From Vibrio barjaei (GTDB lineage: Bacteria; Pseudomonadota; Gammaproteobacteria; Enterobacterales; Vibrionaceae), in NCBI RefSeq assembly GCF_001639065.2, contig NZ_LQXO02000036.1, forward strand, positions 1-64,000: a DNA stretch of 64,000 bases, written 5' to 3'. The stretch's first letter is position 1. Each line of letters begins with the position of its first letter. Both the position numbers and the translations under genes were made by a program. The notes under the pieces are model-generated. The model saw only the letters and a list, made by a program, of their open reading frames with translations, ran no database searches and had not been told where the DNA came from. Of this stretch, positions 17,221 to 26,189 are shown piece by piece.

Positions 17221-17253
17221 GTTAATAGTAATCATTCTCATTTAAGTCGTCAA
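17221..17253 (-). promoter_or_regulatory. ryhB promoter with overlapping Fur box
   Basis: Minus strand -35 TTGACG (17248-17253), 17-bp spacer, -10 TACTAT (17225-17230), +1 near 17218. The 19-mer at 17221-17239 matches the Fur consensus at 15/19 positions and covers the -10. A second AGAATTTCTCTCATT-type element (17258-17280) may extend the Fur site. Confidence 0.85.
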
Positions 17254-17319
17254 CAACTAATTGAGAATTTCTCTCATTAAATTTTTATCACCATCACCCA
17301 TCTTCCATTTATTTATATT

Positions 17320-17748
17320 TTACAGATACTTAATAAACTTAATTCTGGTTTCAATCACTAACGGCTTGGGCTCACAATCATAGATAAAGTATCCATTTTT
17401 TATCAGCAGCCTTAACATGGATGGAAACTGATTACGCGATTTAACCGTAATGTGTTGGTAACCTTGTTGCTTCGCCCAGCGTTCTTGGTACTCCATCAGC
17501 ACTTGAGCAACACCCTGTTTTCTTGCCACAGGAGAGACTCCGCCGAACCAGCTGTAAAAATTAGCCTCATCAATCTGATAACCAATTTTAAAGCCCAATA
17601 AGACTCCTGCTTTTTCTGCCACTAATATCAGATGCTTGTGGCCATTCAAACGTGCTTGCAGGCTTGCGATGGTTTCTTTGTGAGCAAATTCCTCGATAAG
17701 TTCAACGATACTCACCACCTCTTCAAGCGTTCCTTCACGAACCAACAT
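17320..17748 (-). CDS. GNAT family N-acetyltransferase
   Basis: 142 residues from the ATG at 17748, which has GGAG 8 nt upstream. A GTG nine bases earlier is the alternative but sits too near the Shine-Dalgarno. The acetyl-CoA motif A is seen as GGVSPVARKQGVAQVLM (the RKQGVA P-loop). It is preceded by the beta4 FKIGYQIDEANFYSWF and followed by VKSRNQFPSMLRLLIKNGYFI. The substrate cannot be inferred. It is a single gene between ryhB and hemB. Confidence 0.88.
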   Translation of the reverse strand: MLVREGTLEEVVSIVELIEEFAHKETIASLQARLNGHKHLILVAEKAGVLLGFKIGYQIDEANFYSWFGGVSPVARKQGVAQVLMEYQERWAKQQGYQHITVKSRNQFPSMLRLLIKNGYFIYDCEPKPLVIETRIKFIKYL

Positions 17749-17780
17749 ATCATTCACTCCTAACTATTATCGGCAAAACT

Positions 17781-17809
17781 AAAAAAGCCGGTTGATACAA
17801 CCGGCTTTT
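17781..17809 (-). terminator. hemB terminator (bidirectional shape)
   Basis: Perfect stem AAAGCCGGTTG / CAACCGGCTTT with an ATA loop. A-run on the left and T4 on the right allow function on either strand; it lies between the hemB stop and the GNAT gene. Confidence 0.88.
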
Positions 17810-17840
17810 CACACTCAAGAATGTCGCTAATCAAAGTTAA

Positions 17841-18878
17841 CTATTTCAAGAAGGTCTTTGCTTGACCATTTTCTTCAGCTAACCACTCCGCGACATCTTT
17901 AGCAAAGTAAGTAAGAATACCATCTGCGCCAGCACGCTTGAAGCAAAGCAAAGACTCTAAGACTGTCTCGCGCTCTTTCAACCAGCCATTTTGAATTGCA
18001 GCTTTGTGCATCGCATATTCACCGGACACTTGATAAGCAAAAGTCGGCACTTGTAGCTCACTTCGTACGCGACGCACCACATCCAAATAAGGCATACCTG
18101 GCTTCACCATCACCATATCTGCGCCTTCATTGATGTCCATTGCTACTTCATGCAAGGCTTCATCACTGTTGGCTGGATCCATTTGGTAATTTTTCTTATT
18201 ACCGCCCTTCAAGTTCGATGCGGAACCAACAGCATCTCGGAATGGACCATAGTAATTTGACGCGTATTTTGCAGAGTAAGCCATGATTTGTGTGTGAATA
18301 TAGCCAGCTTCTTCAAGCGCTTCACGAATTCGGCCAATACGCCCATCCATCATGTCAGACGGAGCAACCACGTCCGCACCAGCTTCTGCATGAGATAACG
18401 CCTGTTTAACTAGTACCTCTGTCGTCTCATCATTTTGCACATAGCCGTCTTCATCGATGATGCCATCTTGACCATGCGTGGTAAACGGATCGAGCGCCAC
18501 ATCGGTAATCACACCCATTTGGGGTACATTCTGTTTTAGTAAGCGCACTGCACGTTGCACCAAACCTTCTGGGTTATGTGCTTCAGCTGCGCAAAGACTT
18601 TTCGCGTCTTGGGTGACGACTGGGAAAAGAGCAATGGCAGGAACGCCAAGCTGAGCCAAATATTCCGCTTCTTCCAGCATCAAGTCTATAGATAGACGCT
18701 CGATACCCGGCATAGAATCTACCGTCTCTCTGCGGTTTTTCCCCATAAGAATAAACATTGGATAGATCAAATCATCCACCGACACTTTATTCTCCGCCAT
18801 CAAACGTCGGCTGAAATCATGCTTGCGCATACGGCGCATACGTCGTGCTGGGAATTGACCTTGAATCGATACAGACAC
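17841..18878 (-). CDS. hemB: Delta-aminolevulinic acid dehydratase (porphobilinogen synthase) HemB
   Basis: 345 residues from the GTG at 18878, which has AAGGAGAG upstream. The longer frame lacks conserved residues and a ribosome-binding site. It condenses two 5-aminolevulinate molecules to porphobilinogen in tetrapyrrole synthesis. The two Schiff-base lysines lie in AYSAKYAS and MVMVKPG. The metal-site segment reads DVALDPFTTHGQDG, without the cysteines of zinc-type enzymes such as E. coli's. It is therefore the Asp-rich, magnesium-type form known from Pseudomonas. Single gene with terminator; divergent from tatD. Confidence 0.96.
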   Translation of the reverse strand: MSVSIQGQFPARRMRRMRKHDFSRRLMAENKVSVDDLIYPMFILMGKNRRETVDSMPGIERLSIDLMLEEAEYLAQLGVPAIALFPVVTQDAKSLCAAEAHNPEGLVQRAVRLLKQNVPQMGVITDVALDPFTTHGQDGIIDEDGYVQNDETTEVLVKQALSHAEAGADVVAPSDMMDGRIGRIREALEEAGYIHTQIMAYSAKYASNYYGPFRDAVGSASNLKGGNKKNYQMDPANSDEALHEVAMDINEGADMVMVKPGMPYLDVVRRVRSELQVPTFAYQVSGEYAMHKAAIQNGWLKERETVLESLLCFKRAGADGILTYFAKDVAEWLAEENGQAKTFLK

Positions 18879-19020
18879 CTTTCTCTCCTTGTCTGGACAA
18901 ATGCGAAAACCAAGCATATCACTCTTGTTTCATCATGCTAGTAGTAAAATTGGAAAATGCTAAATCAGAAACGATATACTCAACCTATTATTTGATCAGT
19001 GAAACTACAATGACGCGACT

Positions 19021-19782
19021 ATGATAGATACACACGCTCACATCTACGCTACAGAATTTGATAACGATCGCGACGAAGTCGTACAACGAGCTCGCGCTGC
19101 GGGCATCGAACACATCCTGCTACCCAACATTGATTTAGAGTCTATTGAGCCTATGCTAGCCACTGAAGCCGCCTACCCAGAGATGTGCCGCTCAATGATG
19201 GGGCTTCACCCTTGCTACGTGGATGGCGACGTCGAGCAAACCTTAAAAACCATTTACTCTTGGTTTGATAAACACAACTTTATCGCCGTTGGTGAGATAG
19301 GCATAGATCTATATTGGGACAAGACCTATCGAGCGGAACAAGAACACGCCTTCATTACCCAGCTAAACTGGGCGAAAGAACTCAACTTGCCGGTTGTTAT
19401 TCATACCCGAGACTCAATTGAAGAAACCCTAGCTCTGCTAAAAGGTGAGCAAGATGGCAACCTTTCTGGCGTATTCCACTGTTTTGGTGGTAACTTGGAT
19501 GAAGCCAAAGCCATTAATGACCTAGGCTTTCATCTTGGTCTTGGTGGCGTATCAACATTCAAAAACTCCGGCATGGACAAAGTGATTCCAGAGTTAGATC
19601 TGAACTGGGTAATTCTTGAGACAGATTGTCCTTACCTAGCGCCCGTCCCACATCGTGGTAAACGAAATGAACCGGCTTACACTGAGTTAGTCTTAAAGCG
19701 TATTGCAGACGTTCGAGCGATGAGCGAGCAGCAGATTTTGGACATCACGACACAAAATGCTAAATCACTATTTAGATTATAA
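19021..19782 (+). CDS. tatD: TatD family metal-dependent hydrolase
   Basis: 253 residues. TIM-barrel amidohydrolase fold with metal ligands in the N-terminal DTHAH, Glu in GEIGIDLYWD, His in VIHTRDS, His in VFHCFGG and Asp in ETDCPYLAP. Characterised TatD proteins are 3'-5' DNases involved in DNA quality control and are not needed for Tat export. Here it faces tatC convergently across a shared terminator. Assignment to TatD itself rather than the YcfH/YjjV paralogues rests partly on this neighbourhood. Confidence 0.88.
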   Translation: MIDTHAHIYATEFDNDRDEVVQRARAAGIEHILLPNIDLESIEPMLATEAAYPEMCRSMMGLHPCYVDGDVEQTLKTIYSWFDKHNFIAVGEIGIDLYWDKTYRAEQEHAFITQLNWAKELNLPVVIHTRDSIEETLALLKGEQDGNLSGVFHCFGGNLDEAKAINDLGFHLGLGGVSTFKNSGMDKVIPELDLNWVILETDCPYLAPVPHRGKRNEPAYTELVLKRIADVRAMSEQQILDITTQNAKSLFRL

Positions 19783-19892
19783 GCTTTCGTTTGTTCATCT
19801 CAAACCGTGCCATTGCTTCAACTTTGACATGGCACAGTTGCATCTCCAAGAATAGAGTACGTGACCGTACAATATGTCAACGAGTTAACAAT

Positions 19893-19927
19893 AAAAAAAT
19901 AGCGGCCAAAGTAGCCGCTATTTTTTA
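19893..19927. terminator. Bidirectional terminator between tatD and tatC
   Basis: Stem AATAGCGGC / GCCGCTATT with a 7-nt loop, flanked by A7 on the left and T6 on the right. Confidence 0.88.
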
Positions 19928-19941
19928 TTGTTTTTGAATGG

Positions 19942-20697
19942 TTATGCGTCTTCTGCTTCAGACTCTTCCTCGTCATCTTTGCGAGTATAAAATCTTGCAA
20001 AGAACAACCCTACCTCAAACAGCAAACACATTGGTATGGCGAGCAAGGTTTGAGAAATCATATCTGGTGGCGTCAGCATCATACCGACAACAAACGCACC
20101 AACAACAATGTATGGTCGCTTCTGCTTGAGACTCTCTACCGACGTCGCACCTGTCCAACACAATAAGATAATCGCGACAGGCACTTCAAACGCGATACCA
20201 AACGCCAAGAAGAGTGCGAGTACAAAGTCGAGATAGCTCGAAATGTCCGTCGCAAATTCCACCCCTCCTAAGGAAATGGCAGTAAAGAAGCCAAACACTA
20301 ATGGGAATACGACAAAGTACGCAAATGCCACGCCACAGTAAAACAGCAGCGAGCTTGAGAACATCAATGGCATCACCAGCCGTCTTTCATGCTTATACAA
20401 ACCGGGGGCAACAAACGCCCATACTTGATAAAGGATGAAAGGAACAGCAATAAAGATGGACGCAATGAGTGTCAATTTTAGTGGCGTAAAAAATGGCGAA
20501 GCAACGTCAGTTGCTATCATCGTTGCACCTTCAGGTAGTCGTTCTACCAAAGGCTTAGAAACGAAATCGTATATATCGCCGGAGAAATAAACCAAAGCCA
20601 GAAAAACCACTAACACAGCCGCAATCGCTCGCAGTAGTCGATTTCTTAGCTCAAGCAGGTGACTGATCAAAGGCTGTGTCTGTTCGACGCTAGACAT
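19942..20697 (-). CDS. tatC: Twin-arginine translocase subunit TatC
   Basis: 251 residues with six transmembrane segments. It is the receptor for twin-arginine signal peptides in the inner membrane. Conserved features: N-terminal ISHLLELRNRLLRAI with the invariant LxELRxR motif, FxxP-type FYCGVAFAYFVVFPLVFGFF, and the acidic GIAFEVPVAI region. The C-terminus is charged (KDDEEESEAEDA). Last gene of the tatABC operon, separated from tatB by an 82-bp spacer holding a hairpin. Confidence 0.96.
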   Translation of the reverse strand: MSSVEQTQPLISHLLELRNRLLRAIAAVLVVFLALVYFSGDIYDFVSKPLVERLPEGATMIATDVASPFFTPLKLTLIASIFIAVPFILYQVWAFVAPGLYKHERRLVMPLMFSSSLLFYCGVAFAYFVVFPLVFGFFTAISLGGVEFATDISSYLDFVLALFLAFGIAFEVPVAIILLCWTGATSVESLKQKRPYIVVGAFVVGMMLTPPDMISQTLLAIPMCLLFEVGLFFARFYTRKDDEEESEAEDA

Positions 20698-20716
20698 GAA
20701 AACCTCGAATAAAATA

Positions 20717-20752
20717 AAAGTGCTAAGAGAAGGTTAATCTCATTGGCACTTT
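20717..20752 (-). other. Intercistronic hairpin between tatB and tatC
   Basis: Inverted repeat AAAGTGC / GCACTTT (20717-20723, 20746-20752) with an inner GAGA/TCTC pairing. On the minus strand it is followed by TATTTTATT, so it could be a weak attenuator or an mRNA processing/stability element that sets TatC levels below TatA/B. Confidence 0.55.
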
Positions 20753-20779
20753 CGGAATGAAAACGATAAGGGCTGAAGC

Positions 20780-21181
20780 TCAGCCCTTATTAAGATCTTT
20801 TTCTGGAGACTCATTCTCAACAGGCTTTGCCACTTCAGCAGCAGGTGCTTCTGCACTGGCTTCCGATGTCGACGCTTTTAGTTTGTCACTCGCATAAGGA
20901 CGAGTCACCTCTTGCGCGGCCTGTTTCAGTTCCTCCACCGAACTTTTCAGTTCAGGAGAGAGGTCTTCCATGCCCATTTTCTCAGCTTTTTTCAGGTTCT
21001 CTTGAAGCTCTTGCACCTTGAGTTCGTGTGAAAGCTCATCTTTGACATTATTTGCCATAGCTTTCGCAGAGCTGATAAAACGAGAAACACTTCGGATTGC
21101 AGTTGGTAGGCGTTCTGGTCCTAGAACAACTAGACCAACTACTGAAATGAGTACCAGTTCCCAAAAACCGATATCAAACAC
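20780..21181 (-). CDS. tatB: Sec-independent translocase protein TatB
   Basis: 133 residues. One N-terminal membrane segment with the TatB signature MFDIGFWELVLISVVGLVVLGPERLP, an amphipathic helix (about 24-65), then an Ala/Glu-rich variable tail. It pairs with TatC to form the substrate-recognition complex. Starts 3 bp after the tatA stop. Confidence 0.95.
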   Translation of the reverse strand: MFDIGFWELVLISVVGLVVLGPERLPTAIRSVSRFISSAKAMANNVKDELSHELKVQELQENLKKAEKMGMEDLSPELKSSVEELKQAAQEVTRPYASDKLKASTSEASAEAPAAEVAKPVENESPEKDLNKG

Positions 21182-21184
21182 GAA

Positions 21185-21439
21185 TTATGCCTGCTCTTTA
21201 TCTTTCTTCGCTTCTGTCGATGCGTCTGCTGTTTGCTTTTGCTCGATGTTCTTTGGCTCAAAATCAGCATCTTTCGTGTCTGATTTCGCCGTTGTGTTGT
21301 CATCTTCACTCATGGCTTTCTTAAAGCCTTTCACCGCACCACCAAGATCGCCACCGATACCGCGTAATTTCTTAGTACCAAACAGCAAAACAACGATCAC
21401 GGCAATAATAAGAAGTTGCCAAATACTAATACCACCCAT
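21185..21439 (-). CDS. tatA: Sec-independent translocase protein TatA
   Basis: 84 residues. Short N-terminal transmembrane helix (about 4-20), FGTKKLR hinge, amphipathic helix GIGGDLGGAVKGFKKAM and an acidic/polar tail. It oligomerises to form the Tat pore. First gene of tatABC, downstream of ubiB on the same strand with a 54-bp spacer. Confidence 0.95.
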   Translation of the reverse strand: MGGISIWQLLIIAVIVVLLFGTKKLRGIGGDLGGAVKGFKKAMSEDDNTTAKSDTKDADFEPKNIEQKQTADASTEAKKDKEQA

Positions 21440-21493
21440 TCTTTCTACCTCGGGTCTTGATTAACAAATAAAAAATTAATACGAGTTTATCGC

Positions 21494-23128
21494 TTAACGT
21501 CTGTAAGTACGCCAACTTAACAGCCAAAATGTGATACCAACAGCGCCTGACAATGCAGATAACTGCTGATATGGCCCTCCCAGTAATATGGCAGAGCATA
21601 CGATTAAAGTTGCACCAACGCCAAACAAAAATTTACCTGTACCTTGTTGCCGTTTTGTTTCACGGTATCCTTGATACAGCATGTCCATGCGTTGATTCAT
21701 AGCCTTACCTTGTTTAAGGCTATCGTACAGCAACTCTGGTAGTTCCGGTAACTTTTCTGCCCAAAACGGAGCGCGTTCTTTAATTCCGTTTATAACAGCT
21801 TGCGGCCCTACCTGGTTCGCCATCCATTTTTCTAAAAATGGTTTCGCCGTCTCCCATAAGTCTAGCTGCGGATAGAGCTGTCTGCCTAACCCCTCAACAT
21901 AGAGCAAGGTCTTTTGCAGTAAGACAAGCTGGGGCTGTACTTCCATATTGAACCGGCGCGCGGTATTAAACAGATTCAGTAACACATGGCCGAAAGAGAT
22001 TTCGCACAAAGGTTTGGCAAAAATTGGCTCACACACCATGCGAATAGCAAACTCGAATTCATCGACGTTAGTATCGGTTGGCACCCAACCGGAGTCGACA
22101 TGCAGCTCAGCTACCTTACGATAGTCACGGTTAAAGAAAGCAAGGAAGTTTTCCGCCAGATAACGTTTATCTTCGCTATTTAACGTGCCAACAATGCCGC
22201 AATCTAAGCCAATCCAAAGCGGATTCTCTGGGTGCTCATAGCTAACAAACACATTGCCTGGATGCATATCGGCATGGAAAAAACTGTCACGAAACACCTG
22301 AGTAAAGAATACGCTCACACCACGTTCCGCTAACAGCTTCATATTGGTGCCATTCGCTTCAAGTGTCGGAATATCAGACACTTGAATACCGTAGATTCGC
22401 TCAGAGACCATTAAGCTTTCGCTACTAAAGTCCGGCATAACCTCAGGAACATAAAGCTCTTCACTGCCTTCGAAGTTGCGACGCAATTGAATTGCATTGG
22501 CCGCTTCACGTCTTAAATCAAGCTCATCCAATAAGGTCTTTTCGTATTCGCGCACCACTTCAACAGGTTTTAACCTGCGAGCGTCCGGCAGAGCTTTCGA
22601 CACTATCCTAGCCATGCGATACATCAGCTTAAGATCTGCATCAATGACAGGACGAATATCTGGACGAATCACTTTCAAGACTACTTCTTGCCCAGTGTCT
22701 TTCAGCTTAGCAGTGTGAACTTGAGCAATTGAGGCCGATGCCAAAGGTTCAATATCAAAATCATCAAACCATTGTTCAATAGGGCCACCGAGAGCCAGTT
22801 CCATTTGCGACTTGGCTAAGTGTCCATCAAATGGCGACACTTGGTCTTGAAGTAGCGCAAGTTGATCAGCAATATGCGGAGGGAATAGATCCCGACGCGT
22901 CGACATCATTTGACCAAACTTAATCCATACTGGACCCAGCTCTTGCAGTGCCAACCTAAGCCTTTCACCAAGCGGTTTGTCTGGATGTTTATTCTTCATC
23001 CAGAACAAGGATTTGCGCGCTAACAACGGTGCTTTGGTGAGCTGATGCGTAGGCATCAACTCATCTAAGCCGTACTCTAGCTGAACCTTTATGATTCGAT
23101 AAAGACGTTTGATTTCACTTGGAGTCAT
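21494..23128 (-). CDS. ubiB: Ubiquinone biosynthesis kinase-like protein UbiB
   Basis: 544 residues. ABC1/ADCK atypical kinase fold (about 20-480) with KxGQ motif WIKFGQMMSTR, the Ala-rich loop EPLASASIAQVH, catalytic-type FFHADMHPGNVFV and metal-binding GLDCGIVG. Two C-terminal membrane helices (about 497-515 and 520-538) anchor it. It is required for ubiquinone synthesis, probably by ATP-dependent extraction or delivery of lipid intermediates. The start overlaps the ubiJ stop by 4 bases (ATGA-type), indicating coupling. Confidence 0.96.
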   Translation of the reverse strand: MTPSEIKRLYRIIKVQLEYGLDELMPTHQLTKAPLLARKSLFWMKNKHPDKPLGERLRLALQELGPVWIKFGQMMSTRRDLFPPHIADQLALLQDQVSPFDGHLAKSQMELALGGPIEQWFDDFDIEPLASASIAQVHTAKLKDTGQEVVLKVIRPDIRPVIDADLKLMYRMARIVSKALPDARRLKPVEVVREYEKTLLDELDLRREAANAIQLRRNFEGSEELYVPEVMPDFSSESLMVSERIYGIQVSDIPTLEANGTNMKLLAERGVSVFFTQVFRDSFFHADMHPGNVFVSYEHPENPLWIGLDCGIVGTLNSEDKRYLAENFLAFFNRDYRKVAELHVDSGWVPTDTNVDEFEFAIRMVCEPIFAKPLCEISFGHVLLNLFNTARRFNMEVQPQLVLLQKTLLYVEGLGRQLYPQLDLWETAKPFLEKWMANQVGPQAVINGIKERAPFWAEKLPELPELLYDSLKQGKAMNQRMDMLYQGYRETKRQQGTGKFLFGVGATLIVCSAILLGGPYQQLSALSGAVGITFWLLSWRTYRR

Positions 23129-23769
23129 GCGCGCTCCGCCGATGCATCATTAGAATCACCGCTTGATGTCGCTTCAATTAAACGCTCCAAACGCACACTC
23201 AGTCTATCTGCTTGGCTACGCACTTCATCAACGTCGTCACAAAATGCTGCCACCGCTAACGGTGGCGGAGCAATTTTCCACTCTTCCGTTAATACTTGAC
23301 CAAAATGGTCTTGGTGCTTTGCCGCTTGTGAAGCGAAAAAGGAAAAGAGCCCTTTCGCTCCTTGAACCGCAGTATGTGCCACCACATCACCAGTTACACG
23401 GGATAACCACTCTTCTAGATCTGGTTTGCAATCGGTTAGCAGAGCAGAAAACTTCTGAGCCAGCTGAATGTCACCTTCCAACTGCAACTTATCCTGTTTG
23501 ATAAGCTTGGTGATATTCGCCTGCTCTTTTAGTTCAGGAAGTACCGAAAGGTTCAAAGACAAATAACAGTCCGGCTCACCCTCATAATTGGAAAGGACAT
23601 CCAACTGATGACTAAACACAAAAGTGAGTGACTTATTAAATTCACGCAGATGAACTTGGATAATCTGACCTTTAAGACGTGCAACGCGCTTGACCAACGC
23701 ATCGTCGTCTTTGATTAAGGTATTGAGCGTGGTTTCCACCACCGCGGTGACTAATGGGTCAAAGGGCAT
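23125..23769 (-). CDS. ubiJ: Ubiquinone biosynthesis accessory factor UbiJ (SCP2 domain)
   Basis: 214 residues. An SCP2-type lipid-binding domain (about 20-125) is followed by a helical C-terminus. UbiJ with UbiK organises the soluble ubiquinone metabolon and binds polyprenyl intermediates. It sits in the conserved ubiE-ubiJ-ubiB order, 10 bp after ubiE. Confidence 0.93.
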   Translation of the reverse strand: MPFDPLVTAVVETTLNTLIKDDDALVKRVARLKGQIIQVHLREFNKSLTFVFSHQLDVLSNYEGEPDCYLSLNLSVLPELKEQANITKLIKQDKLQLEGDIQLAQKFSALLTDCKPDLEEWLSRVTGDVVAHTAVQGAKGLFSFFASQAAKHQDHFGQVLTEEWKIAPPPLAVAAFCDDVDEVRSQADRLSVRLERLIEATSSGDSNDASAERA

Positions 23770-23779
23770 AGCTCAGTCC

Positions 23780-24562
23780 TTAGAATTTGTATCCACGATG
23801 CAGCGCAACAATACCACCCGTTAGGTTGAAGTATTTAGTCTGCTCAAAGCCAGCGTCTTTCATCATGCCTTCCAGAGTCTCTTGATCTGGATGCATACGA
23901 ATAGATTCAGCAAGATAACGATAACTTTCTGCATCGTTCGCCACCAGTTCACCCATTTTCGGCAACAGATGGAAAGAATACGCATCGTAAACTTTAGAAA
24001 GAGGATCAAGGATAGGTTTTGAAAACTCAAGTACCAGCAAGCGACCACCCGGCTTCAGTACGCGATACATAGAACGCAGCGCCTTGTCTTTATCGGTCAC
24101 GTTACGTAGACAGAAACTGATAGTAATACAGTCAAAGTAATTATCTGGGAATGGCAGCTCTTCAGCATTAGCCTGAACGTAATGAACGTTACCGACAATA
24201 CCAGTATCACGTAATTTGTCGCGACCCACATTCAACATGGAGTTGTTGATGTCAGCGAGAATCACATGGCCTTTGTCACCAACAATACGAGAAAACTTAG
24301 CCGTCAGGTCACCAGTACCACCACCAAGGTCAAGGATACGTTGGCCCGGTCTCGCACCACTGCAATCAATAGTAAAGCGCTTCCATAAGCGGTGAACACC
24401 ACCAGACATCAAATCGTTCATGATGTCGTATTTTGCCGCTACCGAGTGAAATACCTCAGCAACTTTTGTCACTTTTTCTTCTTTTGCGACTGTTGTGAAA
24501 CCAAAGTGTGTGGTTTCGTCTTGTTGATTAAGCTGATTTGATTGCACGTTACTATCCGTCAT
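23780..24562 (-). CDS. ubiE: Ubiquinone/menaquinone C-methyltransferase UbiE
   Basis: 260 residues from the ATG at 24562, which has GAGGAAG 4-5 nt upstream. A reading-frame extension of 10 codons is unlikely to be translated. The class I SAM methyltransferase has motif I ILDLGGGTGDLT, the UbiE signature VFHSVAAKYDIMNDLMSGGVHRLWK and motif II ITISFCLRNV. It methylates the quinone ring in ubiquinone and demethylmenaquinone. First gene of ubiEJB. Confidence 0.97.
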   Translation of the reverse strand: MTDSNVQSNQLNQQDETTHFGFTTVAKEEKVTKVAEVFHSVAAKYDIMNDLMSGGVHRLWKRFTIDCSGARPGQRILDLGGGTGDLTAKFSRIVGDKGHVILADINNSMLNVGRDKLRDTGIVGNVHYVQANAEELPFPDNYFDCITISFCLRNVTDKDKALRSMYRVLKPGGRLLVLEFSKPILDPLSKVYDAYSFHLLPKMGELVANDAESYRYLAESIRMHPDQETLEGMMKDAGFEQTKYFNLTGGIVALHRGYKF

Positions 24563-24607
24563 TATTCTTCCTCTTAGGCGGCGCAACATCACCTACGCCG
24601 CAGACGG

Positions 24608-26122
24608 TCAGTTTACTTTATCCATGTCTGGTTGTCTTTCCACCAACGCATCATTTTGTGCAATTTCTGTCAGAGAAGAAGAAATGGAGCGTTTCACTTC
24701 CACACCGAGTTGCTTAAAACTCTCCGCTTGACGGATCGCATTGCCCCTTCCGGTGGCCAATTTGTTCATTGCACCTTGATAACTTTGGTTCGCTTTATCG
24801 AGTGCGCCGCCCAGCCCTTCCATATCATCAACAAACAAACGCAACTTGTCGTAAAGCTTGCTCGCCTTGTCAGCAATCACCTGTGCATTCTGATTCTGGC
24901 GGTCATTGCGCCAAAGGTTATCAATAGTACGCAGCGCTACCAGCAAGGTCGTTGGGCTGACCAAAATGATGTTGCTCTCCATCGCCTCTTTCACCAAACT
25001 CGGATCGGCTTGAATCGCCACTTGGAATGCAGGCTCTACCGGGATAAACATCAAGACGTAATCGAGCGAACGGATACCTTTTAGTTGATGGTAATCTTTT
25101 TGCGACAACCCTCGAATATGATTACGTAGCGCAATCAGATGATCACTCAATGCACGATCGCGTTCGGCGTCTGTCTCAGCATTAAAGTAGCGCTCATAAG
25201 CCACCAGCACCATTTTCGAGTCGATAACCACTTGCTTCTCTTGGGGAAGATAAACAATCACATCCGGCTGATATCGTTTACCCGCTTCATTTTGCAGGCT
25301 GACTTGGGTTTGATACTCGTGACCTTCTCGTAGTCCTGATTCAGCCAGCACGCGTGCCAGCACCACCTCACCCCAGTTGCCTTGCTGTTTATTATCACCT
25401 TTTAGCGCTTGGGTGAGGTTCATCGCCTCTTTGGTCATCTGATCGTTAAGGCGTTGTAGGTTCTTTAGTTCATGAACCAAGGTATGTCGTTCTTTGGCTT
25501 CCTGGCTGAAACTGTCGTTTACTTGCTTTTTAAACCCTTCTAACTGCTCTTTGAGTGGCGACAGGATGCCTTCTAAACTTTGTCGGTTTTGTGCGTCAAC
25601 CTTGGCCGTTTTGGCTTCAAACACTTGGTTGGCTAGGCGTTCAAACTGCTCTTTTAAACGCAGTTCAGATTGCTGTAGTAGCTCGAGCTTTTCTTGGTCA
25701 GAGCGCTGTTGTTGCTGATAGGTCGCTAACTGTTCACGCAGCTCAGCTTCAGACTGAGCCCGCTGCTGCTTCACATATTCAAGGTCAGTCGCATACTGCT
25801 GACGTTCTTGCTTCACCGCTTCAAAGTAACGCAGCTTTTCCATTGCCGCCATGACTTTGCCATGCGCTTGCTTAAGCTCAAACGCCGATTTATCTCGTTC
25901 GTCATCCAGTTCATCAAGCTCTTGCTTGGCGTCTTGAAGGTCGTGGCGTAAGCGTTCAATTTCTTGCTCTAAAGCGGTCTTTTCTAATTGTGCTTTTTGC
26001 TCAAACATCTGCTCCATCTGACGTGATTTAAAGTACAGAATTGCAGCGACGGAAAATCCGAGACAAGTTGAAATAGAAGTGATTGAAAGTAGGAGGGTTT
26101 GGTTATCAATTATCCATTGCAT
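24608..26122 (-). CDS. rmuC: DNA recombination protein RmuC
   Basis: 504 residues. N-terminal membrane helix (about 11-29), a long coiled coil (about 40-240), then the RmuC nuclease-like domain (about 250-460) with GNWGEVVLARVLAESGL and VIDSKMVLVAYERY. RmuC limits recombination at short inverted repeats. It lies 46 bp upstream of ubiE on the same strand. The lateral flagellar locus begins 68 bp beyond its start, so this gene marks the core-genome boundary. Confidence 0.95.
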   Translation of the reverse strand: MQWIIDNQTLLLSITSISTCLGFSVAAILYFKSRQMEQMFEQKAQLEKTALEQEIERLRHDLQDAKQELDELDDERDKSAFELKQAHGKVMAAMEKLRYFEAVKQERQQYATDLEYVKQQRAQSEAELREQLATYQQQQRSDQEKLELLQQSELRLKEQFERLANQVFEAKTAKVDAQNRQSLEGILSPLKEQLEGFKKQVNDSFSQEAKERHTLVHELKNLQRLNDQMTKEAMNLTQALKGDNKQQGNWGEVVLARVLAESGLREGHEYQTQVSLQNEAGKRYQPDVIVYLPQEKQVVIDSKMVLVAYERYFNAETDAERDRALSDHLIALRNHIRGLSQKDYHQLKGIRSLDYVLMFIPVEPAFQVAIQADPSLVKEAMESNIILVSPTTLLVALRTIDNLWRNDRQNQNAQVIADKASKLYDKLRLFVDDMEGLGGALDKANQSYQGAMNKLATGRGNAIRQAESFKQLGVEVKRSISSSLTEIAQNDALVERQPDMDKVN

Positions 26123-26189
26123 TGTATACGTGCCATCAGCCTAGGTTCTATAGCTAATGGTAATTTATACTGGATAAATGTCCAGATAT

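Noticed and set aside
24632..25854. Several plus-strand reading frames inside rmuC
   Set aside because: Codon-shadow frames of a conserved minus-strand gene; compositionally His/Arg-rich without domains.
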